Part shown: piece by piece, positions 32,805 to 46,100 of the stretch
Layout: every line of letters starts with the position of its first letter
Position numbering within the stretch: position 1 is the stretch's first letter
Origin: Nematopogon swammerdamellus
Taxonomy: Eukaryota > Arthropoda > Insecta > Lepidoptera > Adelidae
Reading direction: 5' to 3'
Assembly (NCBI GenBank): GCA_946902875.1
Contig: OX336344.1
Coordinates: 21,783,791 to 21,847,790, forward strand
Length of the DNA: 64,000 bases
Notes under the pieces: model-generated
The model's input: only the letters and a program-made list of their open reading frames with translations
Told to the model about the DNA's origin: nothing
Databases searched by the model: none
Program-made: the position numbers and the translations under genes

Positions 32805-34880
32805 ATTTTTTATTTTAAATATTTTGTTATTACCCTCAGTTTAGTTTATTTATTTATTTATTTATTTATTTGGTTTACTACAAGTAGGACACACAACATA
32901 ACATAAAATAACACAGGTGTTTAGTTGCATTATTTTGAAGAGAACTTGAAAACTTGATTATATTATGTTTCTTTTTATAAATAATTAGTGAGAACGAAAT
33001 AAATTAAGAATATAATAATTATGCACTCAAACATTAAATAAAAAACAGAAATATAATTTTTAAGTGAATGTAAAAACTATCCCCAAGTAATGTTATAAAA
33101 TTCATTTAGCATTATTTAATACCACAACCGTAAAAGATGAAAAAGTTTTCCAACTGCCTACGAATTAATTATTTAGGGAACAAAACTAAAATAACTTTTA
33201 TTGAAAAGAAGATAAATATTTATTTAATAAATAATTATGGAAGTTTAAACGTTGAAATGAGATTTCGTAAGAAAACCCTGTGTTAGGTAGGGTAATCATT
33301 AATCAATCACTCGATATCAATAATTAGAATACTAGATTTCATAATTTGATTGATGATGATGGATGATGCATTACTATAGTATCAGCCGGTATCGGTCCAC
33401 TGCTGGACATAGGCCTCTCCCAAGGCACGCCACCACACGCGGTCTTCCGCTCCTCTCATCCATCCACTCCCGGTTTTATGAAATACTTTTATAGTGATGC
33501 GTAAAATTCGATATTTCATTATCGATATTATTACTACCTAAGTACATAGAATAAAATTTAATAATTTATAATATCTATACCTACACGCACGTAGTTGATT
33601 GAAGTATGGTATAATTTGTGTCAAATGAGCTGTCATGAGCTGTCAAATATGTCTTATTTTACTTTAGAACCCACCCACCCACAAGCACGAAAATAAAAAA
33701 GTTAATAGGTACATACAAAACGCTGTATGTATTAGCTTAATTATTGATTTTAAGATAATACGAAATTTTTCTCACTTCCCGACATTGACTTACAAAATTT
33801 ATTTCAATGCTTCCTAATGATGATAAAAAATGTAGGTACTTATAACAAAGTTTTTTTAGAACATTTGTATTTGAGTGGATCACGTGCTAAATATAGCGTG
33901 TAATATATATATATTCCAAAGATGCGTATAAAACATTAAATGCATAATTGAAGTCAAAAGGTCATTTAAAAAAAATTTTTTTTTCGCGTGCACCTCGCAC
34001 ACTAATTGGATTCTAATTGGTCGGATCGTTGTTATGGAGTCTGCACGATACGTTCCTAGAAAGTGTGTCAGCACAGCATGCAACTAAATTTCCCAACACT
34101 GCCCTGCACTCAACTCAAGGCGATAAGTTCTTTGTTTTACACCTCAGTACGAAATAGTATTTAAATATTTTTTTAACTGTACCGGACTTCAAAGATTCTG
34201 CCAATATAGTAAAGTAGGTAATAAATAATGTTTGTTTTTTCAAGTATATCTAAATAATAAAGAAACCATTATTTTAATAAAATCAGCCCGAGTCTACAGG
34301 GAATAAGTTACATAAAACAACTAACTATTATTTAAACTACTTACATAACTATATAAAATATTTCACTGAAATTTTGCCTGGGGATGGAGCTGAGTGTTCC
34401 CAGCATACTCGCTGCATTCCCACGCTGGATGGCGATGCTGACCCTCTGTTTGAGATAAACTCCTGAACGAGGGTCGCCCGATATAATTTTTAATTTTGAG
34501 CCTAAAGTGTGCACAAGATTTTTTACTTCCTTACTCCAGGGGCCTAAAGTTTCGACGGAGAAAGCCAAAAATTCGTCAAAATTTTATATAGTTATGTAAG
34601 TAGTTTGTTTAGCATTTTAATTTTGTATTCATTTTATGTCAAATAAATCTCTTTTGATTATTTAAACGACTGATCCAAATGTATTATAGTTTAAAAATAT
34701 ATAGTATTAGTATTAACTTTAAAAAAAGTTATAAACTTACTAAAAATTTTATCTTTAGGGCTTGTATTTTCTGGCCAATAATGTGTATTGTTTCGCTCGC
34801 GTTAGACTCGGTTTAATAGCCAAAGCATATAGGTATATACATTAAAATTCGATATATGCACCAAATTTCAACTTCTTTCG
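32805..34880. other. GST-C 5' intron, mostly unrecognised
   Basis: AT-rich, with a (ttta)n run near 32850 and an RTE tail at 33378-33475. No other element or exon was recognised. Confidence 0.35.
33378..33475 (-). mobile_element. RTE-type LINE 3' tail
   Basis: The minus strand reads RVWWRALGEAYVQQWTDTG, the conserved C-terminus. An imperfect (gat)n run at 33350-33365 flanks it. Confidence 0.7.
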
Positions 34881-34889
34881 CCCTGTAAA

Positions 34890-34985
34890 TTCGGCAGACA
34901 GACATACAGATAAATAGACAGACACGAGAGTGATCCTATAAGGGTTCCGTTTTTTTTTTTTTTTTGAGATACGGAACCCTAAAAA
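34890..34985 (+). mobile_element. R1 repeat end
   Basis: cagacagacatacagataaa, gggttccg, T-run and gagatacggaaccctaaaaa. Confidence 0.5.
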
Positions 34986-35394
34986 CCAACCGTGGCTACT
35001 GTAATTATGGTGCTTAAGGTCTCGCAAGTGTAGGAAACTAGGAAATGAGTTACTATAAGGTTTTTGTATCTCTCAAGGTTGATTATATCACGGATTGGTG
35101 CCAGTGGGTATACGAGTGCTATTCAACCGTTGGAGCCGGCCGGCTTTTTTTACCGGATTATTTCCCGCCATAATGCGGAGTCATCGTCAACGAACGTTAG
35201 ATAAATTCGACCCAAGGCCAGCTACGCTCCACTCCACTGCTACCTACCTACCTAGTAGAATACAACTGCTTAGTGGTGGGAAAATACGTCGCTTATAAAT
35301 TTGCGATGACGCAAAGTTTATCAAAAGATGAAAAATTTCATAAAAACACTAGAATGGTGTCTGTCTTCTACATTAGAATAAAGTCAAATCATTT

Positions 35395-35735
35395 GGTCAA
35401 GCGCGAGTTTTACTCGGGCACGGAGGGTTCCGTAGATCCGCTATACCATACCAGCTGTCAAATAACCATATGCGTCTATCTTTTTGTCTGTCTGCGATGA
35501 AAAATACCTGTTGCACCATCTATTATTTAGTAGCTTGAATATGTACTAATTTATTCTCGGCACGTTTCTTGTATGGGGACCCCCTTATATTTTGATTTTT
35601 TCATGATTTTAATTTGTAAGCATATCCGCCACACACATATTCAGTGAACATTTTATCCGGCTACCTATTACGGTTCAAAAGATACAGCCCTAGGACGGAC
35701 GGACGGACGGATGATATACGGAACCCTAAAAATGA
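35395..35735 (-). mobile_element. Recurrent repeat R1
   Basis: gcgcgagttttactcgg, gagggttccgtagatccg, tatccgccacacac, ctattacggttcaaaagat and atacggaaccctaaaa. Confidence 0.6.
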
Positions 35736-35739
35736 TTTT

Positions 35740-36377
35740 AAAACTCTACTACTGTAACACAATTGCAGGTAACAAGCTTATTTGCATACTTGTCTTGGGA
35801 TTAATTAGACGGAATTATGGTGGGAAGATTCAGTATTTATGTAAATATTTAACGTTAAAAAATTTCGGTACTTGAACCCAATTAACCTCATAAAAATTGT
35901 TAACACTGTCCAAAAAAAATTAAACATTATAGGTAATTAATTGAAATTGTCCATTAGGTGAAATATAATACTTGCAGCATTATCCGATGTTTGGGTTTAT
36001 CACCTTTAACTAAACATACTATACTTTTTAATTAGAATACGTTAATAACGATATCTCAAAAAAAATATTAGTTTTTGATGTCAGGTTCACAATAAGTCCT
36101 GAAGCACAGATTACCAATATACTTATATGTCTGTCCTGAAGTCGATGCTGGCTGATGCATGGGGACCTCCTTGCATGGGGAGGATAACTGCACATCTTTT
36201 GTTTTTATCGATATCGATATTTTAAACACGCAGCTTCCATCACAATATCTATTATCGTGCTCAACGGTGCGTGTCTCCCTCCAGTCGATAGATATCCTAT
36301 AATTACATACAACGCAAAAATAATTACTTTTATGCATAGGTACTTAACTATCTGGATGCATAATATTTACTAATAAA
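35740..36377. other. GST-C 5' intron, unrecognised
   Basis: Non-coding and AT-rich; no shared repeat seen. Confidence 0.35.
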
Positions 36378-36503
36378 AATACATACATACATACCACACG
36401 CTGTATCCCGACAATCGGGGTAAGCAGAGTAATCGTGTTGTGCTGTAAGAACTCTGATAAATTACAGCACAACACCGACCACCACGATTCAGTAAAGCAG
36501 TGA
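36378..36503 (-). mobile_element. SINE family B, 3' half
   Basis: Tail (cata)n, cacacgctgtatcccgacaa, ggggtaagcagagtaatc and the cagcacaacaccgacc block; the 5' half is missing. Confidence 0.8.
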
Positions 36504-36504
36504 T

Positions 36505-36595
36505 TCCGTACCGCTGAAGGCCGGGAGGACTGGAGGAAAAATTGGAGAGGCGTACGTCCAGCAGTGGACGCTTACACGCTGACTGACTGACAAAG
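36505..36595 (+). mobile_element. RTE-type LINE 3' tail
   Basis: tgaaggccgggaggactgga and gtccagcagtggacgcttac encode IGEAYVQQWTLTR with breaks. It directly follows the truncated SINE B. Confidence 0.65.
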
Positions 36596-37184
36596 GTTCA
36601 AGTGTTAACACTAACAAGGCATTACGCTTCAAAAATATGTTTCCGTTCGTCCCACACTATTTTTTTTTAATGAAAAATTCTAACATCGTAAAAAATTCAT
36701 GAACTTTTAAACTGTCTACCTATGATACATCCATAGTTTAGGAGGTAGGAAGGAAATAATACGCAGGGGTGTCTAACACAAGGTTTAATTGATTTTATTT
36801 ACTTGCATCTATTTTATTAGAAAGCTGGTTTAATCGGGATGGTTATAAGCTATGTTTGTAATCAAGTAATCAAGTAATTAAGTAATAAAAAAATTTATTA
36901 TCTTGTAAAGTGAACCGATTTGCTTGCGGTTTTTTTTTAAAAAGCTGGAAATAAAAATTAAATTACAAATTTAAAAAAGCCGCGATCCTTAAAAAGTCAA
37001 AAATAATTTAATCGGGGGACCGCCCTCGAATAGTTCTATTTTATATTTTTAATTTAACTTTTTAATATATGTTTTTACGACTTTTAAGCAATCTGTTTAC
37101 GACTTGTTATAATACATTTTTTTTTTCGTTTTTTTTTTAATATTGAATTTGAAATGTCTCTTTGCAGAGACCACATTATTCATC

Positions 37185-40100
37185 ATGGGTATCGACCTGT
37201 ATTACGTTCCCGGCTCGGCGCCCTGCCGTGCCGTCTTGCTGACGGCGAAGGCTCTAGATCTTCCCCTCAACCTGAAGCTCACCAACCTGAAGGAAGGCGA
37301 ACATCTGAAACCAGAGTTCATCAAGGTAAGAGTTTTTGAATTTATTCCATGAAAATCGGAATTATTACCGTGTGCGGTTGGTACTTAAAAACAATTGCCC
37401 CACTGCATCTCTCTCCGTGCATGTCGTAAAAGGCGACTAAGGGATATGACTCCCTTATATTACTAGGTGGTAGGGTTTAACCCGCCCGGGTCGGTATCAC
37501 CGCACTGAATGAAAGGTCGGTAGAAACGGCTATGTAAATAGTTTGTGTTTTCCGTCCAGTTCAGTGTAGCCGGCACGACCGAAGGGAAGGCAGTCAGTTT
37601 TTTTTTATTATTTGTGGTTTTACTTTAGAGATTTTGCACAATAATTACACCAAGTTTAACGTTTGTATGTAGGTTTTACCTACAGTTTTTACGAAAGAGC
37701 AAAAACGAAACCTTTTTTTTTTCAAAAACACGTTTCTTGTATGGGTCCCCAGACACGAAACGTGAAGAAAATCCCCTTAAGTTTTACTTTCCGTTTTTTT
37801 TTAATTATTGTGTGTTAGTTAGGATATCCGCCATAATAAATAATAACGCATATTTTGTGAAAATTTCAACCATCTACCTAATCTATTACGTACGGTTCAA
37901 AAGATACAGCCCTTTAAAGTTAAAGGTAGTACAGATGGCGCGTAGGCTTGGTAATAAAGTCCCGTAAGGAATCCTCATAAAAAGGCTGTCTTCTTCATTG
38001 ATGAAGGCATTTTACTGGGTTAGCGGCTACTCAAAAATGTACTCGACCAATACCTTAACAATCGAGTTGTGTGCATATTTTATGAAAATTTCAACCAGAT
38101 ACCTATTCTATTACGTACGGTTCAAAAGATACAGCCCTTGAAAGGTAGGACAGACGGCGCGTAGGCTTAGTATTAAAGTCCCGTACGGAATCCTAATAAA
38201 AAGGCTGTCTTCTTCATTGATGAAGGCATTTTACTGGGTTAGTGGCTACTCAAAAATGTACTCGACCAATACCTTAACGATCGAATTGTGTGCATATTTT
38301 ATGCGGGAATGATGAAATGTGTTGAATCATGTGTCTGAAATAAAATAAAATACCTATTTGCGACTTCAAACAGTGCCAGTTATGCCCTATGTCGGAAACT
38401 CTAGTCTAGCTAATCTGACAGTGTAATTCTTCCAACTTATGGCCTTTTTCGCCACCGCCCGACAGTTAATTGTCGCTTAAAGTGACATATTTCTCAAATC
38501 TCATACTTTACTAAGGCGGCGAATTAGGCCCTTAGTCCACCGAGACGCGCGACGTTTCAATGTAACATACCTACACGTACGTGAATGGATGTGGGACGAA
38601 GATAATTATCAACTAGATTCATCTATATCAGGGGTTCTCAAACTCTTTTTTTCATGTACCTATCACTAAAACCAATATGTTTGGCAGCGGCGTACCACCT
38701 TTACCTATACTTGTAGACTTGTACCGTGTGGGGCCGGTGCTTAATAAAAATTTCCCCACTGCATGTCTCCCCGTGCATGTCGTAAAAGGCGACTAAGGGA
38801 TAAGGACAAGATGCAGTGCATAAGGGCGACAGGTTAGCCACCTCTCACCTTGGCACGGTCTTTCCACCGAGTCATGCAGTAGGTGGGCCTTCATGCCTTA
38901 CTTCCTGCCTGATCGGCGTTATATCTTGCCCGAATATTTTGCTAGTGTTTTGCTGGAATTTACCAGAATACGGCGTGTGGTGAGTGTTGTTAATAATACT
39001 TAGCTTCTATACTACATTCTTAAATTCTATTTGGAGGTTAGAATTACACCAAAGTTCAATTAATGATTCTATTTCCTCGAAATTATTATATATTCTCTCG
39101 GAATCAAATATAAAAATTGATTTCTTATTGAATTTAGTTATGAAAAATCGGAACTCACTATTAGCATTTGACTGTGAATTTTTATATCGCTCAGAAAGAA
39201 CATTATAATTCAAATGCAATTTATGTTCATCAACAAAATTTTCTAAATTAGGATTATGGCACTTTTTATTGCCGCTTATTAATTTTTGTAGAGCATAATG
39301 TTTCATTTTTTCGTGTAACCACCTCGAAGCATTCCGCCTAGAACGATAAAAAAGGTATGGACCCCGAACCCTATCCTCGCCAGCGTAACACGATATAAGC
39401 AAAAGCATGTTTGTTTCATATGGACGGTCGCGCGCTGGCCCGTCAGTCTGTCATCGGCTGCGTTCGCAAAAACCTGTTTAAAATGCCCGCATGCTCTGTT
39501 TTTACGTGTAAAAACACTACAGCCAAGTTTAGTGTGCACAATAGTGGAATATCTTATCATCGGTAAGTACACTCCGCTCCCCGAAACTCGGTGACGCTAG
39601 TTCTCATACAAGCATTTGACAGTCCGGCGTCCATACCTTTTTTATCGTTCTAGCATTCCGCGTACCATTGATGTTGGTACGCGTACCATAGATTGAGAAC
39701 CGCTGATCTATACCATTGTGTGGGCAGTGTGGGCTGCACGCTTAGATAAATGACCGATTGCCTACGGTGTCTACAAGACGGGTGAATGGCCTGTGGTAAG
39801 AAAGAATGTGAAAGGAGTACTGCCCGATAACAAACATTTCGAGGACGCAGTTATTACCTACTCCATGAGACGTTGTTTTGTAGATTTATCAGTATCGACT
39901 TCTATTGAGTTGTTATGAATAAATACCTCATTTATAGTATTTTCCGTTGCAGGTCGTCTGTATAGATAACCAACGTGCGCTGTCGTAAATGCGCCTGCTT
40001 GTGTTAATTCGTTCACAAGAGCACACATTTACACAGTCATATCTTGTAGATAGCAGTATGAATAGAATACTTATTCTATAATTAATGTCATACATAACAA

Positions 40101-43100
40101 TATTAACGTTTATGTGACAAATTATGTACCTGAAGCAAATGTTTAGTGAAACACCTGTTCAATCGAGGTTCGAAATAAAGTGACAAAGAAAAATGATTCA
40201 GTCCGTCAATTCGTTTAAATACATTAAAACGATTATAGGTACAGATAGTTCAATCCACGAAGACGCGCCCCACCCTTCCTCCTAATCGCTTACAGTGCAA
40301 GTGTGCAACCTGCTACTAGTGTGCTAGTTCTATCGTTACACACTACTACTACTAGTATGAGTACACACGCACGCACACTAAGATGAATTGGCCAATCACG
40401 AGAGGGCGTCACGTGTCGAACTATGCTCGGACCCACGAGTCGGACCAAACCAACCCCTCCACACCCCGCACGCACCGCGCGACCCCCCGCACAGAAAGTA
40501 GTGGGGCGCGTCTTCTGAACTATTGAACTATCTGTAAGTACGATGGAGAAGCGGCGACTTATGAGTTTAGGTATCAACTTTTCGGAAAATCAGAGTATCA
40601 AAGTCGCACGAAAGAGTTACCAATTCATTATACTACATACCTATCATTACCTATTTTGTACCGTGTGGGGTCGGTACTTAAAAAGAATAGCCCCGCTGCA
40701 TCTCTCCCCGTAGCATGTCGTAAAAGTCGACTAAGGGATAAGAAAATTCGTCAGCCTCGGTAGCTCAGTGGCGCGGTTGGTTAGTCAACTGTTATTAAGC
40801 AACGCAGAGCGCGGTCAGTGATTGGATGGGTGACCGCTCGACCGTTGGAGGCTGACCGTGGTTCGGATTCCACGTTAAACTGTAGGTTCCTTCCCTTCTT
40901 ACCTTACTAGGTGGTAGGGTTTATCCCGGCCGGGTTGGTACCACCGCACTGAACGAAACGTCGGTCGAAACGGCTATGTAAATAGTTAGTGTTTTCCGTC
41001 CAGTTTAGTGTAGCCGACATGAAATGAAGGGAAGCACTGACATGGCACCTAGTTCACCCTGTATTATGGGCTGACATCACGGATGTTGTAGGTGATGTAG
41101 CCAACCGTGTCAGGTTCCATGAAAAAAAAAAAAAAATTACTACGTCAGTTTTGTACATATTTTTTTTTATTTTTTATTTACTAAGAAAGAAGACGTCAGT
41201 ATGTCAATTCGATGCACTGAGTGATTGGGTGTGTCAGACATAATGTGTAAACTATTTTATACGAGACCGTGCCTATTACAATAAATAAATGTATGTGGTT
41301 TCTTTTTATTGAATGTAGCTATTTGTCTAAGAAAAATTACCAACTTTTCCAACGTTATCAAGTGGGTAAGTGCATGATTGATTACAAAATATCTGGGTTG
41401 ACAGAGATATAATGCGCTCGACAGAGATAATGTCGATAGCTGCGAATGTATGCACACGCACATCACTAGCGTCGTGCATTTGCGTACGTTACGTTACGTA
41501 ACGTAACTCCTCTGCGTTAGTGCAGGGACACACTATGCCGAAATTACGCGGCCGAAGTTCGACCCTCCGTTTCGGCGTATTATCACAGATTATGTTGACA
41601 TGACAAACCACGTGACGAGATGTGATTTAAATGCTTCGAATGGACGGAGTTCAAGTGTGTCGATGCCCTATCGTCGTACTTATCGTAATTTGTCCAGAAA
41701 AAATGAATTATTTTACAATAATAGCAATAACAGAGTATTTAGAAGAGAACAATAAATACAACAAAGATTTTTGGATGCATTCTTTCGGATGAAATTATAT
41801 GGCAATACAAGATGGCGCGCTTAACTTTCCGTCTCGTATACATATAACCTATTAGTTTTTGCCCGCGGCTTCGTTCGCGTGAAATTCGTATTTGAAAAGA
41901 AGAAAGTATTGAAGCCCGCTACCGTACCTTTATTTCGGCGCGCGGAAAAGTTCGTTCGCATGAGAGCCACATTTCAGCGTAACCGGAACGGAATTTTATT
42001 ATAGCCTATCCTGTGTCACGTATAGTTAAATGTGCTTGTACTAAGTTTCATCGAATTCGGATGATCGGTTTAAGAGTTATGGAGGAACGTACATACATAA
42101 TTGGTTTTTTAAATCGTCCCTTTAGTTTTAGTATCATACATACCTGTACCTAGCTAGTCTACAAACGCAATATGTCATTCATAAAACAAAGTAATAAATT
42201 TCTAAGAGATGGTACTCCATGACCATCTCTTACAAATTTATTATTAGTAGGTATTGATGATATGTGTCGCTTCCCAATTTCCCATACAAAATGCATATAA
42301 TGGGTTGTTGCCGAACATCCTACCGACCGAAGAAATTCAGCTGTACCAGCTGTACGCCAAAAGGGGACGTGATTTCGGCATATGTGTAGCGTAATCATCA
42401 GTAATCAAATCACACCGATTGAACGTAATTTGATCACACGATCAAATTACTTTCGATCGTGTTATTTCGGCATAGTGTGTCCTTTCCCCTAAATAAACGT
42501 GTTATACGTGTCCGTTGCCATGGGCTACAATGAAATGTCAACAAAACGACTCAGCAATAATAAGTTATACCCTACCAATCAAAATGACATCAGTGTGACT
42601 AGTTTATTATTAGCTTTTATGTTTTACTAACTAATGTACCTATTTTGTTTGTGATATTACTATACTTAGTAGTCAATTCAAATCCGATCCAATTGCATAA
42701 TGAAAATGAATATTATGTCAAACTGTAAATTTTACAAATTTTAGTATTCTGTTTCTCTATTATATATACTTGTACTTACACATATATACATGCCACACGC
42801 TGTATGCCGATAATCGGGGTAAGCCGAGTAATCGGTGTTGTGCTGCAAGGACTCTGGTAAATTACAGCAAAACACAGGCCACCACGTTTCGCTAAATATT
42901 CGGACAGGGTAGTAGCTATAATCAAGCAGCAACTAAGGCACGAAGACCCAACTGCTGCATAACACGGTAGAAGGACAGTGCCAAGGTAGAGGTGACTATC
43001 CTGTCGCCCTTTAGCACGGCATCTTGTCCTTATCGCTTATTCGCCTTTTACGATATACACGGGAAAAGATGCAGCGGGGCTATTTTTTTAAGTACCTACC

Positions 43101-46100
43101 GGCCCTATATACGGTCTTACTGTATATTTGTGCTTACTATGTAAAAACGCAGCTCGCCCTTCGGCCTCGCCCTTTCTTGTTTACTTGAACGTAGCTCGGC
43201 CTTCGGCCTTGCCCTTAGTGACTTACGAGTTGACTTCGATATTATTTCCGTGATACTTTCTTGTTTACTTGAACGTAGCTCGGCCTTCGGCCTTGCCCTT
43301 AGTGACTTACGAGTTGACTTCGATATTATTTCCGTGATACTTTCTTGTTTACTTGAACGTAGCTCGGCCTTCGGCCTTGCCCTTAGTGACTTACGAGTTG
43401 ACTTCGATATTATTTCCGAGATACTTTCTTGTTTACTTGAACGTAGCTCGGCCTTCGGCCTTGCCCTTAGTGACTTACGAGTTGACTTCGATATTATTTC
43501 CGTGATACTTTCTTGTTTACTTGAACGTAGCTCGGCCTTCGGCCTTGCCCTTAGTGACTTGCGAGTTGACTTCGATATTATTTCCGTGATACTTTCTTGT
43601 TTACTTGAACGTAGCTCGGCCTTCGGCCTTGCCCTTAGTGACTTACGAGTTGACTTCGATATTATTTCCATGATACTTTCTTGTTTACTTGAACGTAGCT
43701 CGGCCTTCTGCCTCGTCTTTACTGACTTACTATCTACATGACAGTTGATCGTTTACCTGAAAGCAGGTCGACTTTCGGCCTCTCCATTAGTGACTTACTT
43801 TCGTCGAGTCGCCCTTGGTGACTTACTTTGTCCTTTTCGAATTTCATCCTATTATAAAATATTAAAAAATATTAAGCTAATGGACTTTTGTAGTAAGCCT
43901 CGGTAGCTCAGTGGTGGGGTATCGGTCGTAATTTATAAGCACTAGTTCACCAAGGTATTATGGGCTGACATCATGGGTGCTGCGATGTAGGTGATGTATG
44001 TAGCCAACCGTTTCAGTTTACATAACACAATACATTCTTGTTACTATTTGTTTACACAGCAGTAAGTTTCCTCCATTATTTTCCTCAATTTGGTTTTCCT
44101 TCACCTGATAAGCGCTCTGTGGAAAAGGGAGTGAATTAAAGTACAAATGAGTCTCTCTTCCACGAAAGAAATGAACTACCTATGTCAGCCCCGATAGCTC
44201 AGTGGTGCAGACAGTCGACGCACGACTGTTGGAGGCTGACCGTGGTTCGGATTCCACGTAAAACTGTAGGTCCCTTCCCTTCTTAACTTACTAGGTGGTA
44301 GGGTTCAACCCGCCCGGGTTGGTACCACCGCACTGAATGAAACATCGGTCGAAACGGCTATGTAAATAGTTTGTGTTTTCCGTCCAGTTCAGTGTAGCCG
44401 GCGCAACCGAAGAGAAGCACTGACATGGCACCTAGTTCACCCGGTGTTATGGGCTGACATCACGGATGTTGTAGGTGATGTAGCCAACCGTGTCAGTTTC
44501 CATAAAAAAAAAACCTACGTACATACCTACATAATTTATTCTAGCTAGCCTGTAGTATAGTATAGTGTGGGTACTAGAGTACCATGATGGGTACCGTACT
44601 ATAATAGTTACCATAGTAGATTCTACTAGTTTTTGCCCGTGGCTTCGCTCACGATAGATTTAAAAGCAAATATGATAATAAACGATCGCTTCTCTTGTAT
44701 TCTCTCTCTCTCTATCCCGTCCATACTATACCTTCTTTGATACTGCTACTCAGCCCTAAGGCTATTTAGCGTGATGGTATATGGTCTACAGTGAGCCTCA
44801 AGAACTACTCTTTACATTGGTGCAAACCGCATCAAAATCTCTTAAGTGGTTCCGGAGTTACCCCATACATACATACAAACAGACGTTCCCCTTTATAATA
44901 ATTTGAGATAAGATACGTGTTACTTGTTACATATGATTAGTAAATTCATAGAGTACTTTTTTAGCGTAATTGGTTTTTTTTTCTTGTGAGTAAAAATCTT
45001 CTATTGTATCTGTTCCGGTTTGTTATTCTTTCATTATGTTAATTAATTTATTAAAGCAACAAATAATACACTATATTTACCACATGCCAATTAGTTGTGT
45101 GTAATAAATAAATAAGTAATGAAAACAGGAAAATAGCGTATAAACAAATCCTTAGGCCCATACCATACCACAGATCCCACACTACACTAGCGGTTCTCCT
45201 GCCGCAGAAAACTGCTCGTAAACCGTCGCAGACGCGCCGCCCGCCACCGCAATAATTTGTATGATAGTTGGGCGGCGCTAAAAACCACCCAGTGTAGTAT
45301 GCAGTTGCGTCACACGAGTAAAGAAGGGAGAACCGCTCGTGTAGTATGGGCCTTAGATAAAGTAATACCTACCTCACCGTCGTTATACAAGTAATGCGAC
45401 GGAGAATTTAAGTAAATACTAACAAATGAGGGTAGATTTAAAAAAATGTCATGGCTCTTTCTATATTAGGCCACGAACTTTTGGATCTACCCTCGTACAT
45501 ACTAATTGAAAAATACATGTACAATTTACTCTCAAATATCGATAACGATTAGGTAAAATATTACACATCACTATAACCAGAAAACTAACTTGGCTTTAAG
45601 CCAGTCGTACGTAGTCCGGCTCGGAAGACATTGACCCTAGATGATAGTTATACCTATATCTTAGGTTTTCTATAATATTAATGAGACCATTTTTCTTGAA
45701 GAATCAAGAAGTAAAAACTAGGAAGACGGAAACTCATGAAAATACTTATTTGGGTGAATCAACTTTTCTTGTTTTATGTATCTGTCTGAAAACAGGATAT
45801 TATCTTGATAAATTCACCTTATTTTAATAGTTACAGCAACTCTCAGATAAGTAATTGATTAATAAGAAAGAAGCTGCACAAAGAATTTTGAATAATTAAA
45901 AAAAATATTGGTTACCCTGTGGACAACGCCTTTTTTCCATACAAAACTGGGGACAAAATTGTCCCCTGGGTCACCCCTAAAAATTTGGTTAATGTTTTAT
46001 TATAGTTCTCTACTTTTATTTCAATTGCCTATCAACCTAAGTATTTTATACTTATTGATTTTCAACTAAGTTATTATAAATTGTAATAAACTTTTTTTAT

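Larger units (their letters stand above)
38629..39705 (-). mobile_element. hAT element with nested SINE B and P-like MITE
   Basis: Ends CAGGGGTTCTCAAAC and GATTGAGAACCGCTG are inverted; flanks ATCTATAT and ATCTATAC are an 8-bp duplication with one change. Minus-strand codons read [20 protein letters not shown], then [18 protein letters not shown], a transposase remnant shared with 10559-10894. SINE B (38722-38985) and the MITE (39338-39653) inserted later. Confidence 0.8.

Noticed and set aside
43163..43740. Array that superficially looks like CRISPR
   Set aside because: Units are contiguous with no unique spacers, and the genome is animal.
43117..43741. Long ORFs on both strands with 28-residue repeats
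   Set aside because: The 84-bp minisatellite has a period divisible by three and no stops, so both strands stay open by chance.
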